DNA of 12,131 nucleotides from Acidimicrobiales bacterium (GTDB lineage Bacteria > Actinomycetota > Acidimicrobiia > Acidimicrobiales > RAAP-2): positions 1 to 12,131 of the forward strand of contig JADGOF010000035.1 of the NCBI GenBank assembly GCA_017883105.1, given 5' to 3'. Within the stretch, counting starts at the first letter, position 1, and every line of letters begins with the position of its first letter. The notes under the pieces are model-generated. The model ran no database searches. It saw nothing but the letters and a program-made list of their open reading frames with translations, and had not been told where the DNA came from. The translations under genes were made by a program, and so were the position numbers. Below are positions 5,073 through 12,093 of this stretch, piece after piece.

Positions 5073-7679
5073 CTAGTTGAATGCCATCGGCCGGTCCTCA
5101 GCGTCGAAGCACACTGCCAACAACAGCCCCTGGTCACGGGGATCGAAGATGCGCCTCAACGTCTTCGAATAGCCACGCTCTGCTTCACCCTGGCGAGTTT
5201 CGGTCATCAGTTCGAGAAGCTGGGCCTTGAGCTCGGGCGACACGGCGTCCACGGACTCGTAGCACTCGACGTGACAGCCTTCATTCTTCATCCGGTTGTA
5301 GGCACCCCGGAGCGACTTCATCGACTTGCCCTTCAGCGAGAACGTGGTGCAGTCGACAATGGCCTCGTCCCCGATGTAGTGATCCACCAGACCGGCCGCC
5401 CGGTAGACGGGGAGCCACGACTCCGACGCGGCCAGCACGGTGGGAACCCAGTTGTTGGCCTGGGCCATGTCCATGACGTCCGACCACACCTCGGCCCGGT
5501 CACCGGGCGGTCCGATCGGATCCGGCGAGACCAGCATGACTCCGTTGATCACCGAGTAGGCCACCAGGGACTCCCCGGTGAAGAACCACGACTTGTCGTC
5601 CCGGAGCGCGAAGTAGTCGAGCGTGCCACCTCCGTGCTGCTCGATGATGGCGCGGGCCCGTTCGAAGGCCTCCTGGCGTGCGGCCCCGGTGCGGCGTGAC
5701 TCACGGCCGGGTCTGGCCACCAACGCCAAGAACACCACGGTGGCTACCACGATGATGAAGACAAGGTCGAATCCCTGATGGTGACCGTTGGAGAAGAGAC
5801 GGCCGACGCCGGCGGTGGCGGCAATGACAACCAGGCCGGCCGAGGCGATCCAGATGAACATCCGGCTGACGCCCGAGGGCTTCACCCGGAAGTGCCTGTG
5901 CTCGAGGAGCAGCCACAGGCTGAACGCCAGAGCGATGATCGAACCTTCCGGTGGTCGGCCCTGGATCAACCGATCGGCGGTTGTGGCCAACAGTACGAAA
6001 AGGGCAGCGATCCACACCGGTTGTAATCCACGCCGGACCCCCCGTGCCAGGCCGAGGAGGGCCAGTCCGGCGACGACGGCCTCGACCACCGACAAGGGGT
6101 GCACGCCGAAAGGGAGCCAGTGGTCGACCGTGCGGGTGCCCCGGATGCGCCACAGGAGGGCGAACACCACGTTGAGCACTCCGGAGACGGCCAAGACTGC
6201 CGCCGCCACCTGGCGGATCCGGCGGCGCAGCACCCATCGAGCCAGCACCGCATCGTCGAGAGGCCAGGTAGGGCCGATGGGGAGAGAGGCCACCATAGTG
6301 GTGGTCGAAAGGTCGACGTTGCTGTGGGCCAGCGCCAGCCGCTCGAGCAGTACCGGGCTCCGCACCGGTACCTCTCTGAGGAAGAGCTTCAACTCGAGCA
6401 GGGAGGCACCCCGTATCTCGATGTAGGAGAAGCGGTGCACGGTGACGAAGGGGTGTGGGAGTCGCAGCCGTGACCGCCGGCCCACCACCGACGCGGTGCC
6501 GCTACCGGTATTGGCGTAGAAGCCGTTCCCCACCACAGACAGCTCGGGCTCGTGGGTGTGGCAGGAGATCATGCCGGCAAACCCCTGGGTGACCAGGCGG
6601 GCCGCTTCGGCCCGGGGCGGCGCGTTGTGGCTGGCCGGATCGAACCGGGCGCTGATTGCGGTCTCCCGCAACGCCCGGTTCACCCGGAGCAGGGTGGCCA
6701 CCGCGGCCACCGCGGCCACGATCACGATGAAGGTGACCAGAGCCCCGAAGCCGAGCAGCCACCGCTGGGCATGGTGGTGCAGCAGGCGGCCGACACCGGG
6801 CAGGAATGCCAGCAGACGGAGTAACAGGATGGCGACAAAAGGGATGGCCACCAGCCAGAGCTTGCCGACGATCTTGCGATAGAAGAGGCGGGACCCCATG
6901 AAATCGGCAAACTCCCCGTCAAGCCACTGGATCCCCTCGAAGAGGGTCCCGGAGGCCTGGCGGGATTCGATCTCCGGCAGGAGGTCCCGCACCACATGGT
7001 GGCCGAATGGCGTGTCGACCGGTGACCACGGGTCCTCGAAGGTGTTGTAGGGATCGGACTGGTTCCCGTGCACGACGCGCACCGTCTGCATGCCCCTGTC
7101 GGTGGCGATGATGAGATTGCAGGTCAGGGCGAAGTCGTTCACCCCTAGGCGCTCGGTGAGCACCCTCACCGCATCGCCGTCCCAGGCAAGCTGCCCATCG
7201 TGGTTGCCGGAGAGCACCACCAGGCGACGGTCCTCGTGGGCGGCGAATGCCGCCGCAGCCTCAGTGAACTCGGGGTGGGCGTCGAGGATCTTCTCCACGT
7301 CAGGGGGACCGGCCAGCATCTCGAAACCGTCCCCGGCGATCACGAACGCCCCAGGCCCGGTCCACCCGGTCAAGATGGCGGCCAGCTCAACGGCCACCGC
7401 CCGGGACGTGTCGATGGCCACGGCCGGCAGATGGAGATCACTGACCACCACGGTCCGACTGCCTGGGGGCAGCTCGACCTCGATCTCCTCGGTGATCTGA
7501 AAGACCGACAGCCCCTCGATGGCGATCTCCTCGGCCAGGTCCTCGGTCACCGATTCGATGGCGATCGGGCGCTCCTCCGCCGGGTTGGTCACGGCCAGGG
7601 TGACCGCACCGTTGGCTGCGGGGCCGCCGCCACCGACGGGGCTTCCGATCGTGCTGCCGTCGTCCGACCCGTCGGTCAA
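5073..7679 (-). CDS. Metallophosphoesterase fused to LysX/MprF-like aminoacyl-lipid synthase, ends at in-frame amber
   Basis: The 868-residue membrane protein starts at TTG 7679, overlapping the lysS stop as TTGA. After an acidic N-terminal stretch, residues about 75-380 carry calcineurin-like phosphoesterase motifs: SDLHL (D81, H83), GDGFE (D117), GNHD (158-161), HGNQSD (H205) and CHTH (373-376), closest in style to LpxH-type enzymes. Two TM helices (about 275-293 and 308-331) are inserted between the HGN and CHTH motifs. Six more TM helices follow (about 491-510, 526-546, 553-570, 578-593, 607-626 and 637-655), as in the membrane region of mycobacterial LysX. The DUF2156 catalytic domain then starts near residue 668 (LDYFALRDDKSWFF, AYNRMKNEG) and is cut at FN-TAG. 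Known LysX/MprF enzymes transfer lysine or alanine from tRNA to phosphatidylglycerol; the phosphoesterase substrate is unknown. As annotated to the stop, the transferase lacks its C-terminal 146 residues. Confidence 0.85.
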   Translation of the reverse strand: MTDGSDDGSTIGSPVGGGGPAANGAVTLAVTNPAEERPIAIESVTEDLAEEIAIEGLSVFQITEEIEVELPPGSRTVVVSDLHLPAVAIDTSRAVAVELAAILTGWTGPGAFVIAGDGFEMLAGPPDVEKILDAHPEFTEAAAAFAAHEDRRLVVLSGNHDGQLAWDGDAVRVLTERLGVNDFALTCNLIIATDRGMQTVRVVHGNQSDPYNTFEDPWSPVDTPFGHHVVRDLLPEIESRQASGTLFEGIQWLDGEFADFMGSRLFYRKIVGKLWLVAIPFVAILLLRLLAFLPGVGRLLHHHAQRWLLGFGALVTFIVIVAAVAAVATLLRVNRALRETAISARFDPASHNAPPRAEAARLVTQGFAGMISCHTHEPELSVVGNGFYANTGSGTASVVGRRSRLRLPHPFVTVHRFSYIEIRGASLLELKLFLREVPVRSPVLLERLALAHSNVDLSTTTMVASLPIGPTWPLDDAVLARWVLRRRIRQVAAAVLAVSGVLNVVFALLWRIRGTRTVDHWLPFGVHPLSVVEAVVAGLALLGLARGVRRGLQPVWIAALFVLLATTADRLIQGRPPEGSIIALAFSLWLLLEHRHFRVKPSGVSRMFIWIASAGLVVIAATAGVGRLFSNGHHQGFDLVFIIVVATVVFLALVARPGRESRRTGAARQEAFERARAIIEQHGGGTLDYFALRDDKSWFFTGESLVAYSVINGVMLVSPDPIGPPGDRAEVWSDVMDMAQANNWVPTVLAASESWLPVYRAAGLVDHYIGDEAIVDCTTFSLKGKSMKSLRGAYNRMKNEGCHVECYESVDAVSPELKAQLLELMTETRQGEAERGYSKTLRRIFDPRDQGLLLAVCFDAEDRPMAFN

Positions 7680-9220
7680 CTGGCGGCTTCCGGTCGCAGC
7701 ATCGGGAAGAGGATGACATCGCGGATGGCTTCCACCTCGGACAGGAGCATCACCAGCCGGTCCACGCCGACTCCGATGCCGGCCGTGGGTGGCAAGCCGT
7801 ATTCGAGGGACCGCACGAATGCCAGGTCGGCCGGCATGGCCTCGAGATCCCCCTGGGCCACCGCTTTGGCTTGGTGGCTGAACCGCTCTTCCTGCTCCTC
7901 GGGGATGTTGAGCTCGCTGTACCCGTTGGCAAACTCCTTGGCGTCAATGCACAGCTCGAACCGGTCGGCCATGGTCGGGTCGTCGTTGCTGTGACGGGCC
8001 AGCGGCGAGACCTCCACAGGGAAGCCGCACACGAAGACCGGGTCGACGACGGTCGGGAGCACGATCGTGTCGTACAGCTCGAAGATGAGCTTCCCCGAGC
8101 CCCACTCGGGCAGGATGTCGACGTCGTGCTTCTCGCACACCGCCCGCACGTCCTCAACCGGGTCGGTCGGGTGCAGCCGGCGTCCCACCATCTCGGCCAA
8201 CCAGTCGAGGAGTTGGCGTCGGGGCCACGGTGGCGTGAGGTCGATGGACCGCTCGCCCACGGAGAAGTTCATCCGATCGGTGGCCGACCTGGCGGCAGCA
8301 ACCACCAGGCGCTCGGTCATGTCCATGCCGTCGTTGTAGTCACTGAAGGCCCAGTAGGCCTCGAGTGCAGTGAACTCGGGGCTGTGCCGGGTATCGATCC
8401 CCTCATTCCGGAAGTTGCGGGCGATCTCGAACACCCGCTCAAATCCCCCCACCACCAACCGCTTGAGGTAGAGCTCGGGGGCGATGCGCAGGCTCAGGTC
8501 AATATCGAGGGCATTGGAGTGGGTGAGAAACGGTCGGGCCAGTGCCCCACCGGCCTGGGGCTGCAGGATCGGCGTTTCCACTTCCACGAAGTCCTCCCCC
8601 ATCATCTCCTTGCGAAGGGCGGCGACGGTGCGGAACCGGATGTCGAACACCCGACGACTCTCCGGATTGGCCAGGAGGTCGACTTCCCGCTGGCGGTAAC
8701 GGGTATCGGTCGAGGTCAGGCCGTGCCACTTGTCGGGCAGCGGGCGGAGCGCCTTGGACAACAGCCAGAGCTCGGTCACGTCCAGGGAGAGCTCGCCCCG
8801 TCGACTGGTGATGACCTCACCTTCGGCACCGATCCAGTCGCCCAGGTCGAAGGTGGCCAGCACCGGCTTGGCTTGATCGGAGAGGACCGACGCCTGCATG
8901 AGCAGCTGGATCGAACCCGAAACATCCTGCAATGTGGCGAAGGAGAGCTTGCCGTGCCCGCGGACACTGGTCAGGCGCCCGGCCATGCGAACGTTCTCGC
9001 CGGTGCGGACATCAGCGGCCAACTCGTCGTGGCGCTCATGAAGCTCGGCGGCCATGGCCGTGCGGTCGAACCGCAACGGGTAGGGGTCGATCCCCTGTTC
9101 GCCCAACTGGTCCCGCTTCTTTCGGCGCTCCGCGCTCAGGGCATCGAAGGTGCTCTCCCCGGCCTGCTCGTCGTTCGGGTCGGGCTCACTCGTCGGACTC
9201 GGGTCGGGCTCGGTTGTCAC
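7676..9220 (-). CDS. lysS: Lysyl-tRNA synthetase, class II
   Basis: The 514-residue enzyme charges tRNA-Lys with lysine using ATP in the cytoplasm. After a charged, Pro/Asp-rich leader of about 25 residues comes the anticodon-binding OB-fold (about 75-155, VRMAGRLTSVRGHGKLSF), then the class II core: RYRQREVDLL (174-183), VETPILQPQAGGALARPF (214-231), motif 2 FEIARNFRNEG (264-274) with HSPEFT, the ATP/lysine site region ANGYSELN (431-438), and motif 3 GIGVGVDRL (481-489). All look intact and the length is normal for bacterial LysRS. The start is GTG 9220 with gaggaaga ten bases upstream. Its stop overlaps the start of the downstream lipid synthase by four bases, implying translational coupling. 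Mycobacterial LysX carries this domain as a C-terminal fusion; here it is a separate gene. Whether it is the housekeeping LysRS or a dedicated paralogue cannot be told from this window. Confidence 0.95.
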   Translation of the reverse strand: MTTEPDPSPTSEPDPNDEQAGESTFDALSAERRKKRDQLGEQGIDPYPLRFDRTAMAAELHERHDELAADVRTGENVRMAGRLTSVRGHGKLSFATLQDVSGSIQLLMQASVLSDQAKPVLATFDLGDWIGAEGEVITSRRGELSLDVTELWLLSKALRPLPDKWHGLTSTDTRYRQREVDLLANPESRRVFDIRFRTVAALRKEMMGEDFVEVETPILQPQAGGALARPFLTHSNALDIDLSLRIAPELYLKRLVVGGFERVFEIARNFRNEGIDTRHSPEFTALEAYWAFSDYNDGMDMTERLVVAAARSATDRMNFSVGERSIDLTPPWPRRQLLDWLAEMVGRRLHPTDPVEDVRAVCEKHDVDILPEWGSGKLIFELYDTIVLPTVVDPVFVCGFPVEVSPLARHSNDDPTMADRFELCIDAKEFANGYSELNIPEEQEERFSHQAKAVAQGDLEAMPADLAFVRSLEYGLPPTAGIGVGVDRLVMLLSEVEAIRDVILFPMLRPEAAS

Positions 9221-9230
9221 GCTCGCAGCT

Positions 9231-9238
9231 TCTTCCTC
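9231..9238 (-). promoter_or_regulatory. Shine-Dalgarno site for the lysS GTG start
   Basis: On the minus strand gaggaaga lies ten bases upstream of GTG 9220. This supports the non-ATG start, which is needed because no ATG is available near the N-terminus. Confidence 0.55.
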
Positions 9239-9282
9239 GGGTGCCCCCGTTTTCTAGTCCCTGATCAGTGGGACCGCTCGGA

Positions 9283-9288
9283 TAGCTT
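9283..9288 (+). promoter_or_regulatory. Candidate -10 element for a leaderless esterase transcript
   Basis: tagctt fits the TANNNT pattern of actinobacterial -10 boxes and ends six bases before ATG 9294, so transcription would start at or within a base of the start codon. No Shine-Dalgarno sequence precedes ATG 9294, which agrees with a leaderless message. No good -35 is seen. The 73-bp gap to lysS must also hold the divergent lysS promoter. Confidence 0.4.
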
Positions 9289-9293
9289 AGGCA

Positions 9294-10613
9294 ATGATCC
9301 CCATGGGAACCCTTGTATTCAACCTCGACCTCATCACTGGATGGTTCCCAACGATGGTGGTCATTGTCGCCATTGCCGCGGTCATCCTGTCGGTCGGTTG
9401 GCTGGATGGGGCATGGAAGTACCAATTGATCGTCGGTGTCCCGTTGAGCTTCGCCCTCACTCTGCTCACGGGTTTGGTCATTGAGGTGTTCAACCTCGTC
9501 CCGGACCAATTCCCGATGTCCTTCTACGCCTGGGCGTGGCTGATCTGGTTCTCCCTCACCGTTGTCCTCCTCGGTTGGACCCAAGCCCACTGGGCACTCC
9601 GCACGTTTTCGGTCATCGCCATCGTCTTCTGCATCCTGGCCGCCTTCACCGTCGTCAACCAGACCTACGACTACTACCCCACCCTGGATCGGCTGTTCGG
9701 CAAGGACGCCGCCCACTTCACGAGTCTCCCTGCGCTCCAGGCCATCCGCCAGGAGGTCCGTAGGACGGGCAAGCTCCCCGCGCATGGAAGCACGGTGGCA
9801 GTCACCATCCCGCCGACCGATTCGCATTTCCAGACAGGTCAGGCCTACGTCTACGTTCCCCCGGACTGGTTCAAGAGCCCGGAACCCCAGCTGCCCGTCA
9901 TCGAGTTGATCGCGGGCATCCCCGGTGAGCCGTTGGATTGGACCCGGGCCGGGTACGCGGACACCACCTCGACCGCTTTCGCAGCCACCCACCACGGCCT
10001 CGCTCCCATTTTGGTCATCCCGGACAACAACGGCTCCGCCCAGGACACCGAGTGCGCCAACACCCACCTCGGCAACGCCGAGACCTATCTGGTGAAGGAC
10101 GTGCCCGCCTTCATGCAGGCCAGCTTCAACGCCGCGGTGGGCGAGCACTCCCTCGCCGTTGCCGGGCTGTCCGACGGCGGCACCTGCGCCACCATGCTGG
10201 CGCTCCGCAACCTCCACGTGTACTCCACCTTCGCCAGCTACTCGGGGTACGCGTCACCGACCTACCTCGATGACACCGTGCAACAGACCATCGCCCAGCT
10301 CTTCGGCGGATCGAAAGCACAGTACGAGGCCCACAACCCGGTGCACCTCCTCACCGGTAGGCGCTATGTAGGCATGGGCGGCTGGTTCACCGCCGGGGAG
10401 AGCGATCCTCAACCGCTGGCCGAGACCAAGCAGCTGGCCCGACTGGCACGACCCACGGGCATGGAGGTCTGCCTGACGACTCCTGCGGGGACCCACTCCT
10501 TCGAGTTCTGGGCCCAGGCCTTCAGGGAGTCGCTGCCGTGGATTTCGTGGCGTCTGGGCCTGACCCCTCCGCCCAAGTCGGTAGCGGCCAGGTGCGAACC
10601 ACCGGTCCCCTGA
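9294..10613 (+). CDS. Membrane-anchored esterase (Esterase D/Ag85-like alpha/beta hydrolase)
   Basis: The 439-residue protein has four N-terminal TM helices (about 17-34, 45-66, 78-94 and 103-121) followed by an alpha/beta-hydrolase domain (about 165-425) of the putative esterase family (PF00756 type). The catalytic triad can be proposed: nucleophile S293 in GLSDGG, D371 in GESDPQ and H401 in GTHSFEFW. The closing HSFEFWAQAFRESLPW block is typical of the family. The domain most likely faces outside, tethered to the membrane. The gene diverges from lysS and the LysX/MprF-like gene; enzymes that hydrolyse aminoacyl-lipids are known next to such synthases (for example AhyD with enterococcal MprF), so removal of lysine from membrane lipid is a reasonable but unproven role. 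It could instead be a general lipid or mycolyl-type esterase. ATG 9303 is an alternative start. Confidence 0.88.
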   Translation: MIPMGTLVFNLDLITGWFPTMVVIVAIAAVILSVGWLDGAWKYQLIVGVPLSFALTLLTGLVIEVFNLVPDQFPMSFYAWAWLIWFSLTVVLLGWTQAHWALRTFSVIAIVFCILAAFTVVNQTYDYYPTLDRLFGKDAAHFTSLPALQAIRQEVRRTGKLPAHGSTVAVTIPPTDSHFQTGQAYVYVPPDWFKSPEPQLPVIELIAGIPGEPLDWTRAGYADTTSTAFAATHHGLAPILVIPDNNGSAQDTECANTHLGNAETYLVKDVPAFMQASFNAAVGEHSLAVAGLSDGGTCATMLALRNLHVYSTFASYSGYASPTYLDDTVQQTIAQLFGGSKAQYEAHNPVHLLTGRRYVGMGGWFTAGESDPQPLAETKQLARLARPTGMEVCLTTPAGTHSFEFWAQAFRESLPWISWRLGLTPPPKSVAARCEPPVP

Positions 10614-10686
10614 AACGTCGGCGGCATCGATACCGGCCACGTCGCCCGGTCGGCAGCGGCCACTCCGGTCCGGAATGCTCACTCCG

Positions 10687-10715
10687 TTGACGCCCATGTG
10701 ATCGGGACTTATGCT
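10687..10715 (+). promoter_or_regulatory. Sigma-70-type promoter of tRNA-Lys
   Basis: TTGACG (10687-10692) and TATGCT (10710-10715) are separated by 17 bases, close to the housekeeping consensus. The expected start point is about 10722, which is the first base of the mature tRNA. Confidence 0.75.
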
Positions 10716-10721
10716 GCCCGG

Positions 10722-10797
10722 GCGCCCCTAGCTCAACGGTAGAGCAGCAGATTCTTAATCTGAAGGTTCCTGGGTTCAAGTCCGGGGGGGCGCACCA
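10722..10797 (+). tRNA. tRNA-Lys(CTT), with an irregular T-arm
   Basis: The acceptor strands gcgcccc (10722-10728) and ggggcgc (10787-10793) pair fully, followed by A73 and an encoded CCA (10795-10797). The D-arm is gctc-aacggta-gagc with G18/G19. The anticodon arm is gcaga-ttcttaa-tctga, giving anticodon CTT (codon AAG, lysine), with the outermost pair a G/A mismatch. The T-arm can be drawn in two ways: a five-pair stem cctgg/ccggg with an eight-base loop, or a seven-base TTCAAGT loop with a G/G clash at 51-63 and a six-base variable loop. Neither is canonical. The gene is 108 bp after the esterase on the same strand and has its own promoter. Its 3' end is the apparent target of the integrase element that follows. 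Confidence 0.85.
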
Positions 10798-10833
10798 GGT
10801 GGGAGGTAGTTTATCGCTACCGATCGGAAACGG

Positions 10834-10852
10834 TCATCCCACAATCATCCCA
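10834..10852 (+). repeat. Direct repeat tcatccca x2, 11-bp period
   Basis: tcatccca occurs at 10834-10841 and 10845-10852, between the tRNA 3' end and the integrase gene, exactly one helical turn apart. Position and phasing fit arm-type integrase or excisionase binding sites. Confidence 0.35.
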
Positions 10853-10871
10853 AAATGGCTACGCACGTGCC

Positions 10872-12083
10872 ATGAAGGGTTCGAAGCGATTGTTGCGAGG
10901 CCGGGGCAAGAATGCGGTCTGGGAACTGCGGGTTTCCACCGGGAAGGACGCTGTATCCGGCAAGTACGGCCAGACATCGCGGATCTGGCCTGGGTACGCC
11001 GGTGACGATCCAGAGATCACGACAGCCGCTCAGGCGTTGGCCAAGTTGATCCGGGAGACGGAAGCGACTCGAGGCATCGGTGCCACCGGGCCGGCCGGCA
11101 CCGTCGAGCAGCTGCTCGCCAAGTGGCTGAAGCACATTGCCTCCGAGGGTCGATCACCCACCACGCTGCGGGAATACAAGCGTCTGATCGAGAAGCGGAT
11201 CAAGCCGGGCGTTGGATCCATCCCGCTCAAGAAGCTGTCCACGCTCGATCTCGACACGTACTATGCCGGACTAACTGCCGAGGGACTATCACCATCGACG
11301 GTGCGCCAATGCCACTCGATCCTGCGAGCCGCGTGCAAGCAAGCCGTCAGGTGGAGGATGCTCGCATCAAATCCTGCCGCAGAGGCCAGCCCGGCGAAGC
11401 TGGTACAGAAGGAAATCGTCGCTCCATCGGCCTCAGACGTCCAGAAGATGATTGCGGCCGCCGATGCGAACGATCCCGACATGGCTGCCTATATAGCGAT
11501 TGCGGCTGTCACAGGCGCCCGACGTGGCGAGCTCTGTGGACTTCGGTGGGGCGATATCGATTGGAAAGCAACGACGCTGACGATCGAACGGTCGGTAGCG
11601 TCGATGGGTCGGGGCAAGCTGATCACGAAATCGACGAAGGCTCATGGGGTTCGACGCTTGGCACTGGATGAGTTTGGCGAGACGGTCCTCAAACGGCATT
11701 TGGTCGAAGCCGAGTCTCGAGCGCATGACCTCGGCATAGAGATCACTTCCGAGACCCCGATCTTCACTTACGACGGTCGACGACCGATCGCACCTGACAC
11801 CGCGTCGCACTATGTCACCAAGATCGCAGATGACGTCGGGGTCAAGACGCATTTACATGCTCTGCGCCACTTCGCAGCGACGCAGCTAATCGGTGCTGGC
11901 CACGATGTGATGACAGTTGCTGGCCGACTTGGTCACAAGGATCCATCAGTCACCCTCAATGTCTACGCAAGTGCGCTACCTGAACGGGATCGGGACGCCG
12001 CCAATTTCCTCGGTAACGCCCTGACGCCGGCAGGCTCTGTTGCATTGATTGATCATGTGGCGCGAACTCACTCGCTCCAGTGA
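10872..12083 (+). CDS. Site-specific tyrosine recombinase (phage/ICE-type integrase)
   Basis: The 403-residue integrase has an N-terminal arm-type DNA-binding region (about 10-65, WELRVSTGKD), a SAM-like core-binding domain (about 75-165) and a C-terminal catalytic domain (about 185-375). The catalytic residues are all present: R217 in TGARRGEL, a candidate lysine in TKSTKAHG (K253 or K256), H329 and R332 in HALRHF, H355 in LGHKDPS and nucleophile Y365 in VYASAL. It should catalyse integration and excision between the element and the tRNA-Lys gene immediately upstream. ATG 10872 is taken as the start; no Shine-Dalgarno is evident, and a six-codon mini-frame from ATG 10855 overlaps it (ends at the TGA 10873-10875). 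The enzyme appears intact, so the element may still be mobile. Confidence 0.93.
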   Translation: MKGSKRLLRGRGKNAVWELRVSTGKDAVSGKYGQTSRIWPGYAGDDPEITTAAQALAKLIRETEATRGIGATGPAGTVEQLLAKWLKHIASEGRSPTTLREYKRLIEKRIKPGVGSIPLKKLSTLDLDTYYAGLTAEGLSPSTVRQCHSILRAACKQAVRWRMLASNPAAEASPAKLVQKEIVAPSASDVQKMIAAADANDPDMAAYIAIAAVTGARRGELCGLRWGDIDWKATTLTIERSVASMGRGKLITKSTKAHGVRRLALDEFGETVLKRHLVEAESRAHDLGIEITSETPIFTYDGRRPIAPDTASHYVTKIADDVGVKTHLHALRHFAATQLIGAGHDVMTVAGRLGHKDPSVTLNVYASALPERDRDAANFLGNALTPAGSVALIDHVARTHSLQ

Positions 12084-12093
12084 GGTTCGCCGG

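Noticed and set aside
6695..6722. Short tandem repeat of ccgcggccac units
   Set aside because: It encodes an Ala/Val run inside a TM helix of the fusion protein; explained by coding, not an independent repeat element.
7871..9484. 537-codon + strand frame opposite lysS
   Set aside because: Antisense to a fully recognisable lysyl-tRNA synthetase and overlapping the esterase start; no domain seen.
9186..10217. 343-codon minus-strand frame opposite the esterase
   Set aside because: Gly/Glu/Asp-rich antisense translation; the + strand esterase with its triad explains the region.
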